A DNA stretch of 64,000 nucleotides, from assembly GCF_022213955.1 (NCBI RefSeq), contig NZ_JAKNTW010000045.1, forward strand, positions 1 through 64,000, in the 5' to 3' direction. Source of the DNA: Dolomitihabitans soli (lineage in GTDB: Bacteria; Actinomycetota; Actinomycetes; Streptosporangiales; Streptosporangiaceae). The position numbers were made by a program, and so were the translations under genes. The notes beneath the pieces were generated by a model that saw nothing but the letters and a program-made list of their open reading frames with translations, had not been told where the DNA came from and did no database searches. Positions within the stretch are counted from its first letter, which is position 1, and every line of letters starts with the position of its first letter. This document shows, in pieces, positions 7,982-16,466 of this stretch.

Positions 7982-8113
7982 AACGAGACCCTCACATTCC
8001 GGGTGGTGCACGTTAATAGTGGCGAAACACTAGCAACGGATGGCACGTGCCACTAGGGGCACAATTTGCCGAAGTCAGCCCATGGTGCCGCCGGGACGCC
8101 TGGGGCCTTGAGG

Positions 8114-8335
8114 GTGCCAGGTCGCGGTCAAGGGTTCGGTCAACTCGTCTACCTGCACGGCGGCGAGAAGGAGCCGTATCCGTCCGCAGGCGCCGTCGTG
8201 ACCGGTCTTGACGGAAAACTTCTGCGGCTCGGCGGCGACCGGCCGGGAACGTTCCAAGCCGGATGGTCGCGACGCCGATCACCCGTCTCGGCGGCCGCGG
8301 TGGAGACCCTGATCCGCGCCCGCGTCCTCAAGTGA
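8114..8335 (+). CDS. possible small or decayed gene, function unknown
   Basis: Within the 480-base gap before the SWIM gene (7982-8462), a plus frame of about 73 codons ends at 8335 and has mostly G/C third positions at its two ends (VYLHGGEKEPYPSAGAVV, then VSAAAVETLIRARVLK). No Shine-Dalgarno is visible and the true start is uncertain (GTG 8114 or TTG 8066). I recognise no family. It could be the 3' remnant of a larger gene. Nothing else coding is evident in this gap. Confidence 0.3.
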   Translation: MPGRGQGFGQLVYLHGGEKEPYPSAGAVVTGLDGKLLRLGGDRPGTFQAGWSRRRSPVSAAAVETLIRARVLK

Positions 8336-8462
8336 TCTGCTCGGGCGGGAACGGGACGTTCACTGGGCGCCATGTCTCCATTGTGTAGCCATGCGGTAAC
8401 GGCGGAACCTTGTGCACTCCGGGCACGTCTGTCATTGGTAAAGGCGACAGGGGGAGGCGGCC

Positions 8463-8750
8463 GTGAGACGAGTCGCGGAACTGGCCGAAACACAGGTAGC
8501 CCAGGTGGCCCCGGCGGTGCGTGCCCGCGGGGGCGAGTTGGAGGCGGCGGGTGCGGTGCAGCTTGTCCGTTTCGCTCCCCAGGTGGTGACCGCTGAGGTG
8601 GACGACTGCGCGGCGCACGTGGAGTTCACGATCGTGGACGACTCCCTCCGGTGCTACTGCACGTGCGCGGCCGGCCGTACGGGCGATTTCTGTGCGCACT
8701 GCGTGGCCACGGCTCTGGCGACGACGCGGCGGGTGCCGGTTCCCAAGTGA
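8463..8750 (+). CDS. small SWIM zinc-finger protein
   Basis: This 95-aa protein ends with CYCTCAAGRTGDFCAHCVA, a CxC...CxH SWIM zinc-finger signature (about residues 65-82). The N-terminal ~55 residues form a short alpha/beta region. SWIM domains mediate protein or DNA contacts; here the domain stands alone instead of sitting in a helicase. The GTG at 8463 follows AGGGGGAGG. It has no coupled neighbour, and the partner is unknown. Confidence 0.75.
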   Translation: MRRVAELAETQVAQVAPAVRARGGELEAAGAVQLVRFAPQVVTAEVDDCAAHVEFTIVDDSLRCYCTCAAGRTGDFCAHCVATALATTRRVPVPK

Positions 8751-8842
8751 TCGAGCGCCGGATCCTCGGCTGATCCGGCGGGCGGTGCCGTACCCGGGTG
8801 AAGGCACCTGGAGTGGGTGCCGGGCGGTCCTCGTATATCAAT

Positions 8843-8872
8843 TGGACAGCGACTGTCTGGTTGTCAGACAAT
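8843..8872 (+). promoter_or_regulatory. promoter with overlapping GntR/FadR-type operator
   Basis: TGGACA (8843-8848) and GACAAT (8867-8872) are 18 bases apart, and the -10 ends 8 bases before the GTG at 8881, implying a leaderless transcript. The palindrome TTGTCAGACAA at 8861-8871 fits the FadR-subfamily consensus TNGTNNNACNA and covers the -10. The GntR protein encoded at the end of this operon is the natural ligand, giving autorepression. Confidence 0.65.
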
Positions 8873-8880
8873 CGGCACTT

Positions 8881-9795
8881 GTGAAGCAAAACGGACCGCT
8901 CGCCGTGGTCGGAGCCGCCGCGCTGTGGGGAACCTCCGGTACGGCGGGCGTACTCGCCATCGACTCCCAGGTCTCCCTCGTCTCCCTCACCGCCGCCCGT
9001 CTGGTGATCGGCGGCGCGGTCCTCGCGCTGGCCGCCGGGACCGCGATCCTGCGCGTGCCCTCACGCGGTCTCATCCTGCTCGCCACGCTCGCCGTGGTGG
9101 GCTTCCAGCTGGCCTTCTTCGCCTCGATCACCCGGACCGGCGTGGCGATCGGCACCGTCGTCGCCATCGGCAGCGGCCCCGTCTTCACCGGCCTGCTCAC
9201 CTGGCTGTTCGACGGCACCCGCCCCACCCCGCGCTGGACGGCCGCCACCGCCACCGCCATCGCCGGCTGCGTCGCACTGGTCGTCGGCGGCGGCACCCAG
9301 ACGGGCAGCCAGGCCGGCACCCAGGCCGGCAGCCAGGTCACGGCCGGGATCGCCCTCGCCCTCCTGGCCGGTCTGCTGTACGCCCTCTACGCCGTCATCG
9401 CCTCCCGGGTGATCCGCACGGGCGTTCCCTCGGGTGCCGTCATGGGTGCCATGTTCGGCGGCTCGGCCCTCATCATGCTGCCGATCCTGCTGCTGACCGA
9501 CACCGCCTGGCTCGCCACCCCCGGCGGCCTGATCGCCGCCGTCTATCTCGGCTGCGCCACCACCGCCCTGTCCTACTTCCTGTACGGCAGGGGCCTCCGG
9601 ACCACCCCCGTGACCGTCGCCGCCACCCTCGCCCTCGCCGAACCGGCCGTCGCGACCCTGCTGGGCGTGCTCGTCCTCGGCGAACGGCTGGTCGTCACCT
9701 CGCTCGCCGGGCTCGTCCTGCTCGGCGCGAGCCTGGTCGTGGTCGCCCTTCCCGGCGGCGCGGTCCGGCGGCAGGCGGCAGAATCGTCGGTGTGA
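8881..9795 (+). CDS. EamA/DMT-family transporter
   Basis: This 304-aa protein has about ten hydrophobic spans arranged as two EamA repeats (about 5-140 and 150-290). It carries typical segments ALWGTSGT at the start and LALAEPAVATLLGVLVLGE in the second repeat. The linker is a Gln/Gly/Thr repeat (TGSQAGTQAGSQ). Members export metabolites such as amino acids. The GTG at 8881 was chosen over longer upstream frames because it lies immediately after the promoter. It is coupled by a 4-base overlap to the GntR gene, so the regulator probably senses the exported compound. Confidence 0.88.
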   Translation: MKQNGPLAVVGAAALWGTSGTAGVLAIDSQVSLVSLTAARLVIGGAVLALAAGTAILRVPSRGLILLATLAVVGFQLAFFASITRTGVAIGTVVAIGSGPVFTGLLTWLFDGTRPTPRWTAATATAIAGCVALVVGGGTQTGSQAGTQAGSQVTAGIALALLAGLLYALYAVIASRVIRTGVPSGAVMGAMFGGSALIMLPILLLTDTAWLATPGGLIAAVYLGCATTALSYFLYGRGLRTTPVTVAATLALAEPAVATLLGVLVLGERLVVTSLAGLVLLGASLVVVALPGGAVRRQAAESSV

Positions 9796-10415
9796 GCATT
9801 CCCCTGCGTCCCGTCTCCGCGGTGACCGCCCTGACCGACGCCCTGCGCGACCGTGTGCTCTCGGGCGAGCTCGCCCCGGGCACCGCCCTGCCCGAACAGG
9901 AACTCGCCCTCTCGTACGGCGTGGCCAGGCCGACCGTCCGCGAGGCGCTCGCCGCTCTCGTCCACGAGGGACTCCTGCGGCGCGAGCGCAACCGCAGCGC
10001 CTACGTCCCCGAGGTGAGCCCCGCCGACCTGGCCGACCTCATGTTCGTCCGCCGTCCCCTGGAGGACCTGATGGCCACCGCGCTCGCCGGCCACCGGGTC
10101 GCCGCCGCCGACGAGGCGCTGACCCGCTTGGCCGCCCTGCCCGGCGACTCACCCTGGTCGCAGGTCGTCGCCGAGCACATGGCACTGCACCAGGCGCTGG
10201 TCGTCGCCGTCGGCAGCCCGCGCCTCGAACGCCTCTACACCTCCCTGGCCGCCGAAACCCGCCTCGGCCTGGTACGGCTCCGCAACGTGTACGAGGACAG
10301 GGACGTCCTCGTCGCCGAGCACCGAGACCTCCTCGACGCCATCGAGACCGGCCCGCCCGACGCCGCCCGGGTCGCCGTCATGTCCCATCTAGATCACTCA
10401 TGGGGCACCTCTTAG
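9792..10415 (+). CDS. GntR-family regulator, FCD-type
   Basis: This 207-aa protein has an N-terminal winged helix (LRDRVLSGELAPGTALPEQELALSYGVARPTVREALAALVHEGLLRR is the canonical GntR pattern across 14-58) and an all-helical FCD-like effector domain (about 75-200). That domain has a metal/ligand-type EHMALHQALV and EHRDLLDAI. The GTG overlaps the transporter stop. The operator at 8861-8871 matches this subfamily. It probably represses the transporter operon and is released by a small carboxylate-like effector; the effector is inferred from the family. Confidence 0.9.
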   Translation: MSIPLRPVSAVTALTDALRDRVLSGELAPGTALPEQELALSYGVARPTVREALAALVHEGLLRRERNRSAYVPEVSPADLADLMFVRRPLEDLMATALAGHRVAAADEALTRLAALPGDSPWSQVVAEHMALHQALVVAVGSPRLERLYTSLAAETRLGLVRLRNVYEDRDVLVAEHRDLLDAIETGPPDAARVAVMSHLDHSWGTS

Positions 10416-10424
10416 CCCGTTCAC

Positions 10425-10454
10425 TTGCACGCGGCACCCTGGAGTCGTCAGAAT
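10425..10454 (+). promoter_or_regulatory. predicted leaderless promoter
   Basis: TTGCAC (10425-10430) and CAGAAT (10449-10454) are separated by 18 bases, with 7 bases to the ATG at 10462 and no Shine-Dalgarno between. Confidence 0.45.
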
Positions 10455-10461
10455 CGCGCCC

Positions 10462-10812
10462 ATGCACGGCAACTCAGTGCCGGACACCTACGTGTACGTC
10501 ACCGAAGAGGGCGTGACCCGCCACTACGCGGACGGCAGTGTCGAGGCTCTCGCGTGGGAGGACGTCGTCGAAGTGCGTGTCGAAGGTGACACGGCGGCTG
10601 ATGTCCTCTATGTCCTACTCGATCGTGACGGCCAGGGATGTGTCGTGCCGAAGTCCGCCACCGACGCCTCCTTCCTCACCAGGCTCCGCTACCTCCCCGA
10701 CTTCGACCTCGACCGCCTCGCCTCCGCCACGGCCACCCCCCGCGACGGCTACACCGTCGTCTGGCGCAGCCCCGACCCCCCGTCCCCCCTGCCCGACCTC
10801 GAATACGACTAG
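10462..10812 (+). CDS. hypothetical protein
   Basis: This 116-aa acidic protein has an N-terminal beta-rich half (TYVYVTEEGVTRHYADG, then WEDVVEVRVEGD and VLYVLLDRDG), which suggests a PH-like or immunity-protein-like fold, and a Pro-rich, acidic C-terminus (SPLPDLEYD). I do not recognise the family. It has its own predicted leaderless promoter and converges on the PIN toxin gene, 28 bases away. Confidence 0.6.
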   Translation: MHGNSVPDTYVYVTEEGVTRHYADGSVEALAWEDVVEVRVEGDTAADVLYVLLDRDGQGCVVPKSATDASFLTRLRYLPDFDLDRLASATATPRDGYTVVWRSPDPPSPLPDLEYD

Positions 10813-10840
10813 GTTCACGGCATGGCGAGCGTCCACGTCG

Positions 10841-11392
10841 TCAATCGAAACGCAATGCCGCCGCGGTCTCCACCAACCCGCTTCGCTCCAGCTGTTTCAG
10901 CACTTCGTCGAGAGTTTCCGGCGGGTTGACCCGCTGGTCGACGATTTGCTGCACGCAGGAGAAGACGACCCTGTCTGCGACATCGACGAGGTCGAGGAGA
11001 AACTCGTCGGGAGACTTGGCGACGATGCCCCAGGGGCCAAGCACGTCGGCGGGAAAGTCCACGAGATTCGATGTGACGATGACTTCCGCTCCGCCCTTGA
11101 TCGCGGCGGCCAGAACGTGCCGGTCATCGGCGTCGGGCAGCTTGAGACCTTCGATCAGAGGCTCGAAGTCCACGATGAGACAGTCGGCTACCGCTTGGAG
11201 CATGAGAGCTCGCAGACGTTTGCGTTTGGCCTCTGTCGCGGCGGGGCGCTTGGCCAGTGCGCGGTCGAGTTCGTCGAGGATCTGATGTGTCCATCTGGGC
11301 TGTACGAGCCGTGCGCGGCCGACTCGGATGAGCAGGTCGCGTACGGTGTTTCCGTACAGTGCGCATGCGTCGTAGACCACGATCGGCGTCAT
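10841..11392 (-). CDS. PIN-domain toxin of a toxin-antitoxin pair
   Basis: This 183-aa protein has PIN-domain acidic positions: Asp in VVYDACALYG (residue 8), Glu in ILDELDRAL, and Asp in LPDADDRHVLAAA followed by VIVTSNLVDFP. PIN toxins are metal-dependent RNases. The ATG at 11392 is 2 bases after the stop of the HTH gene, so the pair is one operon with the antitoxin first. It is longer than small VapC proteins (about 130 aa), with an extra helical C-terminal ~45 residues. Confidence 0.85.
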   Translation of the reverse strand: MTPIVVYDACALYGNTVRDLLIRVGRARLVQPRWTHQILDELDRALAKRPAATEAKRKRLRALMLQAVADCLIVDFEPLIEGLKLPDADDRHVLAAAIKGGAEVIVTSNLVDFPADVLGPWGIVAKSPDEFLLDLVDVADRVVFSCVQQIVDQRVNPPETLDEVLKQLERSGLVETAAALRFD

Positions 11393-11394
11393 GG

Positions 11395-11859
11395 TCAGTC
11401 GTCGCCGAGGTCCTGGCCGAGCTGGGACAGCTCGTCCACCACGCCCCTTCGCCTCAGGTCGTCCTGACGCCTGTAGTCCATCACGGCGTCGAACCGGACT
11501 CTCCGGTGGCGGCCGACAAGGCGGAAGTCGATCTCGCCGCGTTCGAGCAGGCCGATGAGATAAGGGCGGGAGACGTTGAGCAGGTCGGCCGCCTGCTGGG
11601 TCGTGAGCTCGGCGTTGAGCGGATAGACCTGAACTCCTTGCCCCCGGGACATCGCGCCGAGGATGTACGTGAACATCTCGACCGCCTGGCGTGGCAGCAC
11701 CAACGCCTGTTCGCCGCCACCTTCGACGAGGACCTCGAACTCATCGCCGACGCTCGGGCTGTGCGCAAGGTAGTCGTTGATGCGTCGGAGAGCTCGCGCC
11801 GCCTTCTCGGGGTCCACGGCGCCCGGCGGCACAGATCCGACATGTGCTGTGGGAGTCAT
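11395..11859 (-). CDS. helix-turn-helix (excisionase-type) antitoxin
   Basis: This 154-aa protein carries a MerR/excisionase-like DNA-binding domain at about 88-140 (LTTQQAADLLNVSRPYLIGLLERG, then FRLVGRHRRVRFDAVMDYRR). An acidic N-terminal region likely contacts the PIN toxin. The ATG at 11859 sits 9 bases after GGAGG; an in-frame ATG at 11865 would be only 3 bases from it. It precedes the toxin in the operon and probably represses it through the inverted repeat upstream. Confidence 0.85.
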   Translation of the reverse strand: MTPTAHVGSVPPGAVDPEKAARALRRINDYLAHSPSVGDEFEVLVEGGGEQALVLPRQAVEMFTYILGAMSRGQGVQVYPLNAELTTQQAADLLNVSRPYLIGLLERGEIDFRLVGRHRRVRFDAVMDYRRQDDLRRRGVVDELSQLGQDLGDD

Positions 11860-11876
11860 GGTCATCAACCTCCTAT

Positions 11877-11904
11877 TCGAAGTATCCGCAATATTCGATG
11901 TCAA
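11877..11904 (-). promoter_or_regulatory. toxin-antitoxin promoter with inverted repeat
   Basis: On the minus strand, TTGACA (11904-11899) is followed by an imperfect inverted repeat TCGAATAT...ATACTTCGA (11898-11877) that spans the likely -10 region. It lies 12 bases before the GGAGG of the antitoxin gene and is the likely autoregulatory operator. Confidence 0.5.
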
Positions 11905-11987
11905 CGCAAGCCTGTCGGATCGAGTCGGTCTGTGGCGACCTTCTCGTTGGTCTGCCGTGCGTCGTCGCCTTGGCCGGGGATGGTGGT

Positions 11988-12752
11988 TCACCGGCCGTGG
12001 CGGCCGGCTCCGTCGCGGAAGCGGGTGACGCCGTCGAGGACGTTCGCGCGGAGTGAGGCGGTGCCGTGCCGGTACTCGGTGGCGAGGGCCTCCTCTTCGT
12101 CCAGTCCCTCCTGTTCCAGGGCCGAGAGCCGGTCGTTTCGGAGGCAGGTCTGGGGGAGCGCGCTCAGGGTGGCGGCGAGTTCCTCGGCGGCGGCGCGGGC
12201 GGTGCCGGGCGGGACGACTCGGTTGACGAGGCCGATGTCCAGGGCTTCGGCGGCTCCGACGGGGCGGCCGGTGAGGATGAGGTCCATCGCCCGGCCCGCT
12301 CCGATGAGGCGCGGCAGCCGTACCGTCCCGCCGTCGATCAGCGGCACGCCCCAGCGGCGGCAGAAGACTCCGAAGGTCGCGTCCTCGGCGGCGACGCGGA
12401 GATCGCACCAGAGGGAGAGTTCGAGCCCGCCCGCGACCGCGTAGCCCTCGACGGCGGCGATGACGGGTTTGCCGAGGCGCAGGCGGGTGGGCCCCATCGG
12501 GCCGTCGCCCGCCGGATCGGTCCGGTTGGCCCGGGGGGTGCCGATGGCGTGCAGGTCGGCCCCGGAGCAGAAGGTGCCGCCGGCTCCCCAGAGGACGGCG
12601 ACCGAGGCGGCCGGGTCGGCGTCGAAGGCACGGAAGGCGGCGGCGAGCGAGGCGGCCGTCGGTCCGTCCACGGCGTTGCGCACGTCGGGACGGTCGAGGA
12701 TCACCGTCGTGACCGGGCCGGAGCGTTCGATGCGTAGAGTCACGGGGTCCAC
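11988..12752 (-). CDS. enoyl-CoA hydratase/isomerase (crotonase) family protein
   Basis: This 254-aa protein has the crotonase core: RPDVRNAVDGPT near residue 21, oxyanion-hole segment GGTFCSGADLHAIG (about 58-71), and KPVIAAVEGYAVAGGLELSLWCDLRVA (about 94-120). The VIDGGTVRLPRLIG motif is present as PLIDGGTVRLPRLIG. Crotonases act on acyl-CoA thioesters; the exact reaction is not set by sequence. It starts with GTG at 12752. It is monocistronic and divergent from the polysaccharide cluster. Confidence 0.9.
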   Translation of the reverse strand: MDPVTLRIERSGPVTTVILDRPDVRNAVDGPTAASLAAAFRAFDADPAASVAVLWGAGGTFCSGADLHAIGTPRANRTDPAGDGPMGPTRLRLGKPVIAAVEGYAVAGGLELSLWCDLRVAAEDATFGVFCRRWGVPLIDGGTVRLPRLIGAGRAMDLILTGRPVGAAEALDIGLVNRVVPPGTARAAAEELAATLSALPQTCLRNDRLSALEQEGLDEEEALATEYRHGTASLRANVLDGVTRFRDGAGRHGR

Positions 12753-12878
12753 GGCAACACCATTTGGACCGTTCCGTCAAGTGCCCACCTGTCTTGCATT
12801 TAGGCCGAATGTGGACAGCGTGCCTTATTCCCCTCAAGACAGCCGATCTTTAGGCTTTCCCGTGGGTACCCGCCGCTC

Positions 12879-12903
12879 TTGATACATGAGGGAAATGTGT
12901 CAA
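12879..12903. promoter_or_regulatory. inverted repeat upstream of the polysaccharide cluster
   Basis: TTGATACA (12879-12886) and TGTGTCAA (12896-12903) form 8-bp arms with one mismatch and a 9-base spacer, 61 bases before the first gene of the cluster. It has the size of a dimeric repressor operator; the binding protein is unknown. Confidence 0.35.
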
Positions 12904-12964
12904 CCGCCGGGGCGCAATGCGCGTCTCGTTTCTGCTAACTAAATTCAGCAGGGGTGGGAGTGGA

Positions 12965-14416
12965 ATGAGGGTGGGGATTGAGGAGCCCGCTGTAGCGCTC
13001 CTCGATGGTGTTTCACGCACGGCTCCGAGCATCTGGACACGCTCCTATGTGCGGAACCTGCTGGCGGGAGATCTCGCGTGTGCGGTGATCGCCTGCGAAA
13101 CGGTTATCGGGACACGACTCTGGTTCGGTGCGTACATCCCAGGGTCAGAGGCACTGCTCGGACTTGTTCTCGCACTCGCGTGGCCGGCGGCGATGGCGCT
13201 GGGGGGCGCCTACCGCAAGCGGGTCCACGGGGAGGGCACGGAAGAATTCCGGGTGGTGTTCAACGGAGGTTTAGGGCTGACTGCTGCTGTGGCGATCGGT
13301 GCTTATGCCACGCAGACGACCATCGCCAGAAGTTTTGTCATGGCGATGTTTCCGCTGGCCCTGCTTCTGACGTTGTTCTTCAGATATCGGCTGCGTAAAC
13401 GCTTGCACAGGTTGCGCCAACAAGGTGAATACGTCCGTCAGATGGTCGCGGTGGGCCATCGTGAGGCGGTCCTCGATCTGGTGCTGCAATTCCGGCGCCA
13501 GCCCCACCACGGGATGCAGGTCGTCGCCGCCTGCGTGCCGGAGGGACGGGGGATGGACATCGACGGGATCGAGGTGCTCGGCGACTTCGGCGAGGTGGCC
13601 CTGGCCGTGGCCAAGGTGCAGGCCGACTCGGTGGCGATCCTGGCCTGTCCCGAGCTCGACGGCACGGCGCTGCGGCGCCTCGCCTGGAGTCTGGAGGAGG
13701 GCAGGACCGACCTGTTCGTCGCGCCCGCGCTGCTGGACGTGGCGGGACCGCGGATCAGCATCCGGCCGGTGGCGGGGATGCCGCTGCTCCATGTCGAGCA
13801 TCCCGAGTTCAACGGTGCGAAGCAGTTCGTGAAGGTGCTCTTCGACCGGGTGGTCGGCGGGCTGGTCCTGCTCGCGCTCGCGCCGCCCATGCTGGTGATC
13901 GCGGCGATCATCAGGAGCACCAGCCCGGGACCTGCGCTGTTCAGGCAGGCGAGGGTGGGCAAGGGCGGCGTCGAGTTCCAGGTCCTGAAATTTCGCACGA
14001 TGGTGAATGACGCCGAGCGGCTCAAGATCGAACTGCTGGAGAACAACGAGTTCGACGGCGTGCTGTTCAAAATGCGGAAGGACCCCCGGATCACCCGCGT
14101 TGGCGCGTTCCTGCGCCGGTACTCCCTCGATGAGCTGCCACAACTGCTCAACGTGATGCGCGGTGAGATGTCGCTCGTCGGCCCGCGCCCGCCGCTGCCC
14201 GAAGAGGTCAGACAGTACGGCGAAGATGTGCGCCGCCGCTTGGTGGTCAAGCCTGGTATGACCGGACTGTGGCAAGTGAGCGGCCGGTCCGATCTGAGTT
14301 GGGAGGAGTCGGTACGGCTCGACCTGCGCTATGTCGAGAACTGGTCGCTCGTCCTCGACCTCCAGATCCTCTGGAAGACCTGGTCCGCTGTGACAGGCGG
14401 AGAAGGAGCGTACTAG
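12965..14416 (+). CDS. polyprenyl-phosphate sugar-1-phosphate transferase (initiating enzyme)
   Basis: This 483-aa protein has four N-terminal membrane spans, a CoA-binding-like soluble domain (about 155-275) and a C-terminal bacterial sugar transferase domain (about 300-483). Hallmarks are the re-entrant hydrophobic helix before TSPGPALFRQARVGKGG, then LKFRTM, RYSLDELPQLLNVMRGEMSL, VGPRPPLP and KPGMTGLWQVSGRSDLSW. It transfers a sugar phosphate from a nucleotide sugar to undecaprenyl phosphate, starting the repeat unit at the membrane. The ATG at 12965 with GGGAGTGG upstream was preferred to 12917. It is the first gene of a long same-strand run. Confidence 0.93.
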   Translation: MRVGIEEPAVALLDGVSRTAPSIWTRSYVRNLLAGDLACAVIACETVIGTRLWFGAYIPGSEALLGLVLALAWPAAMALGGAYRKRVHGEGTEEFRVVFNGGLGLTAAVAIGAYATQTTIARSFVMAMFPLALLLTLFFRYRLRKRLHRLRQQGEYVRQMVAVGHREAVLDLVLQFRRQPHHGMQVVAACVPEGRGMDIDGIEVLGDFGEVALAVAKVQADSVAILACPELDGTALRRLAWSLEEGRTDLFVAPALLDVAGPRISIRPVAGMPLLHVEHPEFNGAKQFVKVLFDRVVGGLVLLALAPPMLVIAAIIRSTSPGPALFRQARVGKGGVEFQVLKFRTMVNDAERLKIELLENNEFDGVLFKMRKDPRITRVGAFLRRYSLDELPQLLNVMRGEMSLVGPRPPLPEEVRQYGEDVRRRLVVKPGMTGLWQVSGRSDLSWEESVRLDLRYVENWSLVLDLQILWKTWSAVTGGEGAY

Positions 14417-14418
14417 CT

Positions 14419-15486
14419 GTGAAAGCACTCGTGCTCGCCGGCGGATCGGGCACCCGGCTTCGGCCCATCACGCACACCTCACCCAAGCAACTCGTTCCGG
14501 TGGCCAACAAACCGGTCCTCTTCTACGGTTTGGAGGCCACCGCCGCCACCGGGATCACCGAGGTCGGGATCGTCGTCGGCGACACCCAGGCGGAGATCCA
14601 GGCGGCCGTCGGCGACGGCTCCGCCTTCGGCCTGCGGGTGACCTACCTGCGGCAGGAGGCGCCGCTCGGGCTGGCCCACGCGGTCGCCATCGCCCGCGAC
14701 TACCTCGGCGAAGACGACTTCGTCATGTACCTCGGCGACAACTTCATCGTCGGCGGCATCGACGACCTGGTCGGCAGGTTCACGGCCGACCGGCCCGCCG
14801 CCCAGATCCTGCTCACCCAGGTGCCCGACCCGCGCCAGTTCGGCGTCGCCGAACTCGACGCCTCGGGACGCGTGATCGGCCTGGAGGAGAAGCCGCAGGT
14901 GCCCAAGAGCGACCTGGCTCTCGTCGGCGTCTACCTCTTCACCCCGGCGATCCACGAGGCGGTGGCCAAGCTCGAACCGTCGTCCCGGGGCGAGCTGGAG
15001 ATCACCGACGCCATCCAGGGCCTGATCGACGCCGGGCACCGGGTCGAGTCCACCGTCATTTCCGGCTACTGGAAGGACACCGGGAACGTCACCGACATGC
15101 TGGAGGTCAACAGGCTGGTCCTGGAGTCCCTGACGCCACGCGTCGACGGGCGGGTCGACGCGGAGAGCGAGCTGATCGGCCGGGTGGTCGTCGAGCCCGG
15201 CGCCGAGGTCGAGAGGTCACGGATCGTCGGGCCGGTCGTCATCGGCGCGGGGACCCGGATCCTCGACAGCTACGTCGGGCCGTTCACCTCGATCGCCGCC
15301 GCCTGCACGATCAGTCACAGCGAGATCGAGTACTCCATCGTGCTGCCCCGGGCGTCGATCTCGGGAGTACGCAGGATCGAGGCGTCGCTCATCGGTCACG
15401 ACGTGGAGATCACCCCTGCCCCCGCCACCCCCAGAGCCCACCGTCTCGTGCTGGGCGATCACAGCAAGGTGCAGATCAGCACATGA
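14419..15486 (+). CDS. rmlA: glucose-1-phosphate thymidylyltransferase, long form
   Basis: This 355-aa protein has the nucleotidyltransferase signature KALVLAGGSGTRLRPITHTSPKQLVPVANKP at its N-terminus, EEKPQVPKS and GYWKDTGN later, and a C-terminal left-handed beta-helix tail (about 245-345). The tail defines the long StrD-like form as opposed to the short allosteric RmlA. It makes dTDP-glucose from dTTP and glucose-1-phosphate. It starts with GTG at 14419, 2 bases after the previous stop, and overlaps rmlB by 4 bases. Confidence 0.93.
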   Translation: MKALVLAGGSGTRLRPITHTSPKQLVPVANKPVLFYGLEATAATGITEVGIVVGDTQAEIQAAVGDGSAFGLRVTYLRQEAPLGLAHAVAIARDYLGEDDFVMYLGDNFIVGGIDDLVGRFTADRPAAQILLTQVPDPRQFGVAELDASGRVIGLEEKPQVPKSDLALVGVYLFTPAIHEAVAKLEPSSRGELEITDAIQGLIDAGHRVESTVISGYWKDTGNVTDMLEVNRLVLESLTPRVDGRVDAESELIGRVVVEPGAEVERSRIVGPVVIGAGTRILDSYVGPFTSIAAACTISHSEIEYSIVLPRASISGVRRIEASLIGHDVEITPAPATPRAHRLVLGDHSKVQIST

Positions 15487-16466
15487 GGGAACACAGAGTT
15501 CTGGTCACCGGGGGGGCCGGGTTCATCGGCTCCCACTATGTGCGCTCGCTGGCCGGCGACGGCGCCGAGATAACTGTTCTGGACAGGCTCACCTACGCGG
15601 GGAACATGGCCAACCTCGCGCCCGTGGACGGCCTGTACACCTTCGTGCACGGAGACATCTGCGACGACAAGCTGCTGGCCGAGGTGGTGCCCGGGCACGA
15701 CCTCGTCGTCAACTTCGCGGCGGAGTCGCATGTCGACCGGTCCATCGACGGCTCCGAGACGTTCGTGCGGACCAACGTGCTCGGCACCCAGACGCTGATG
15801 CAGGCGTGTCTCGACGCCGGCACACCGAGGGTGGTGCAGGTGTCCACCGACGAGGTCTACGGGTCGATCGACGACGGTTCGTGGGGGGAGTCGTCGCCGA
15901 TCGCGCCGCGCTCGCCGTACGCGGCGGCGAAGGCGGGGGGTGACCTGGTGGCGCGCGCCTACGCGATCACGCACGGGTTACCCGTCTCGATCACCAGGTG
16001 CGGCAACAACTACGGCCCGTACCAGCACCCGGAGAAGGCCATTCCGCGGTTCGTCACCAACCTGCTCCAGGGGTTGAAGATCCCGCTCTACGGCGACGGG
16101 CAGAACGTCCGCGACTGGGTGCACGTGGAGGATCACTGCCGGGGGATCCGGCTGGTCTCTGAGGTGGGCGAGCCCGGCGAGGTGTATCACATCGCGGGCA
16201 CGGCCGAGGTGACCAACAACGAGCTGACCGGCCGGCTGCTCGCCGCGCTGGGCGTCGACTGGAGCATGGTCGAGCGGGTGGCCGACCGCAAGGCCCATGA
16301 TCGCCGCTACTCGCTCGACGACGCCAGGCTGCGGGCCCTCGGCTACCGGCCGTCGGTCGCGTTCGAGGACGGCCTGGCGGAGACGGTCCGCTGGTACTCC
16401 GACAACCCCTCCTGGTGGAAGGCGCTGGTCAAGGGCGGTCCGAGTGGAGCGGAGGGGCGACCATGA
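15483..16466 (+). CDS. rmlB: dTDP-glucose 4,6-dehydratase
   Basis: This 327-aa short-chain dehydrogenase has the Rossmann motif TGGAGFIGSHYVR, FAAESHVDRSID, the catalytic STDEVYGS region, YAAAKAGGD in place of the YxxxK triad (Y-A-A-A-K) and RCGNNYGPYQHPEKAIPRF. These are RmlB hallmarks. It converts dTDP-glucose to dTDP-4-keto-6-deoxyglucose with bound NAD+. It is coupled on both sides by 4-base overlaps (rmlA before, rmlD after). Confidence 0.95.
   Translation: MREHRVLVTGGAGFIGSHYVRSLAGDGAEITVLDRLTYAGNMANLAPVDGLYTFVHGDICDDKLLAEVVPGHDLVVNFAAESHVDRSIDGSETFVRTNVLGTQTLMQACLDAGTPRVVQVSTDEVYGSIDDGSWGESSPIAPRSPYAAAKAGGDLVARAYAITHGLPVSITRCGNNYGPYQHPEKAIPRFVTNLLQGLKIPLYGDGQNVRDWVHVEDHCRGIRLVSEVGEPGEVYHIAGTAEVTNNELTGRLLAALGVDWSMVERVADRKAHDRRYSLDDARLRALGYRPSVAFEDGLAETVRWYSDNPSWWKALVKGGPSGAEGRP

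Noticed and set aside
11395-12837. 480-residue minus-strand frame linking the crotonase and antitoxin regions
   Set aside because: Only its C-terminal ~154 residues (the HTH antitoxin) are coding; the rest is a shifted-frame reading of the crotonase gene.
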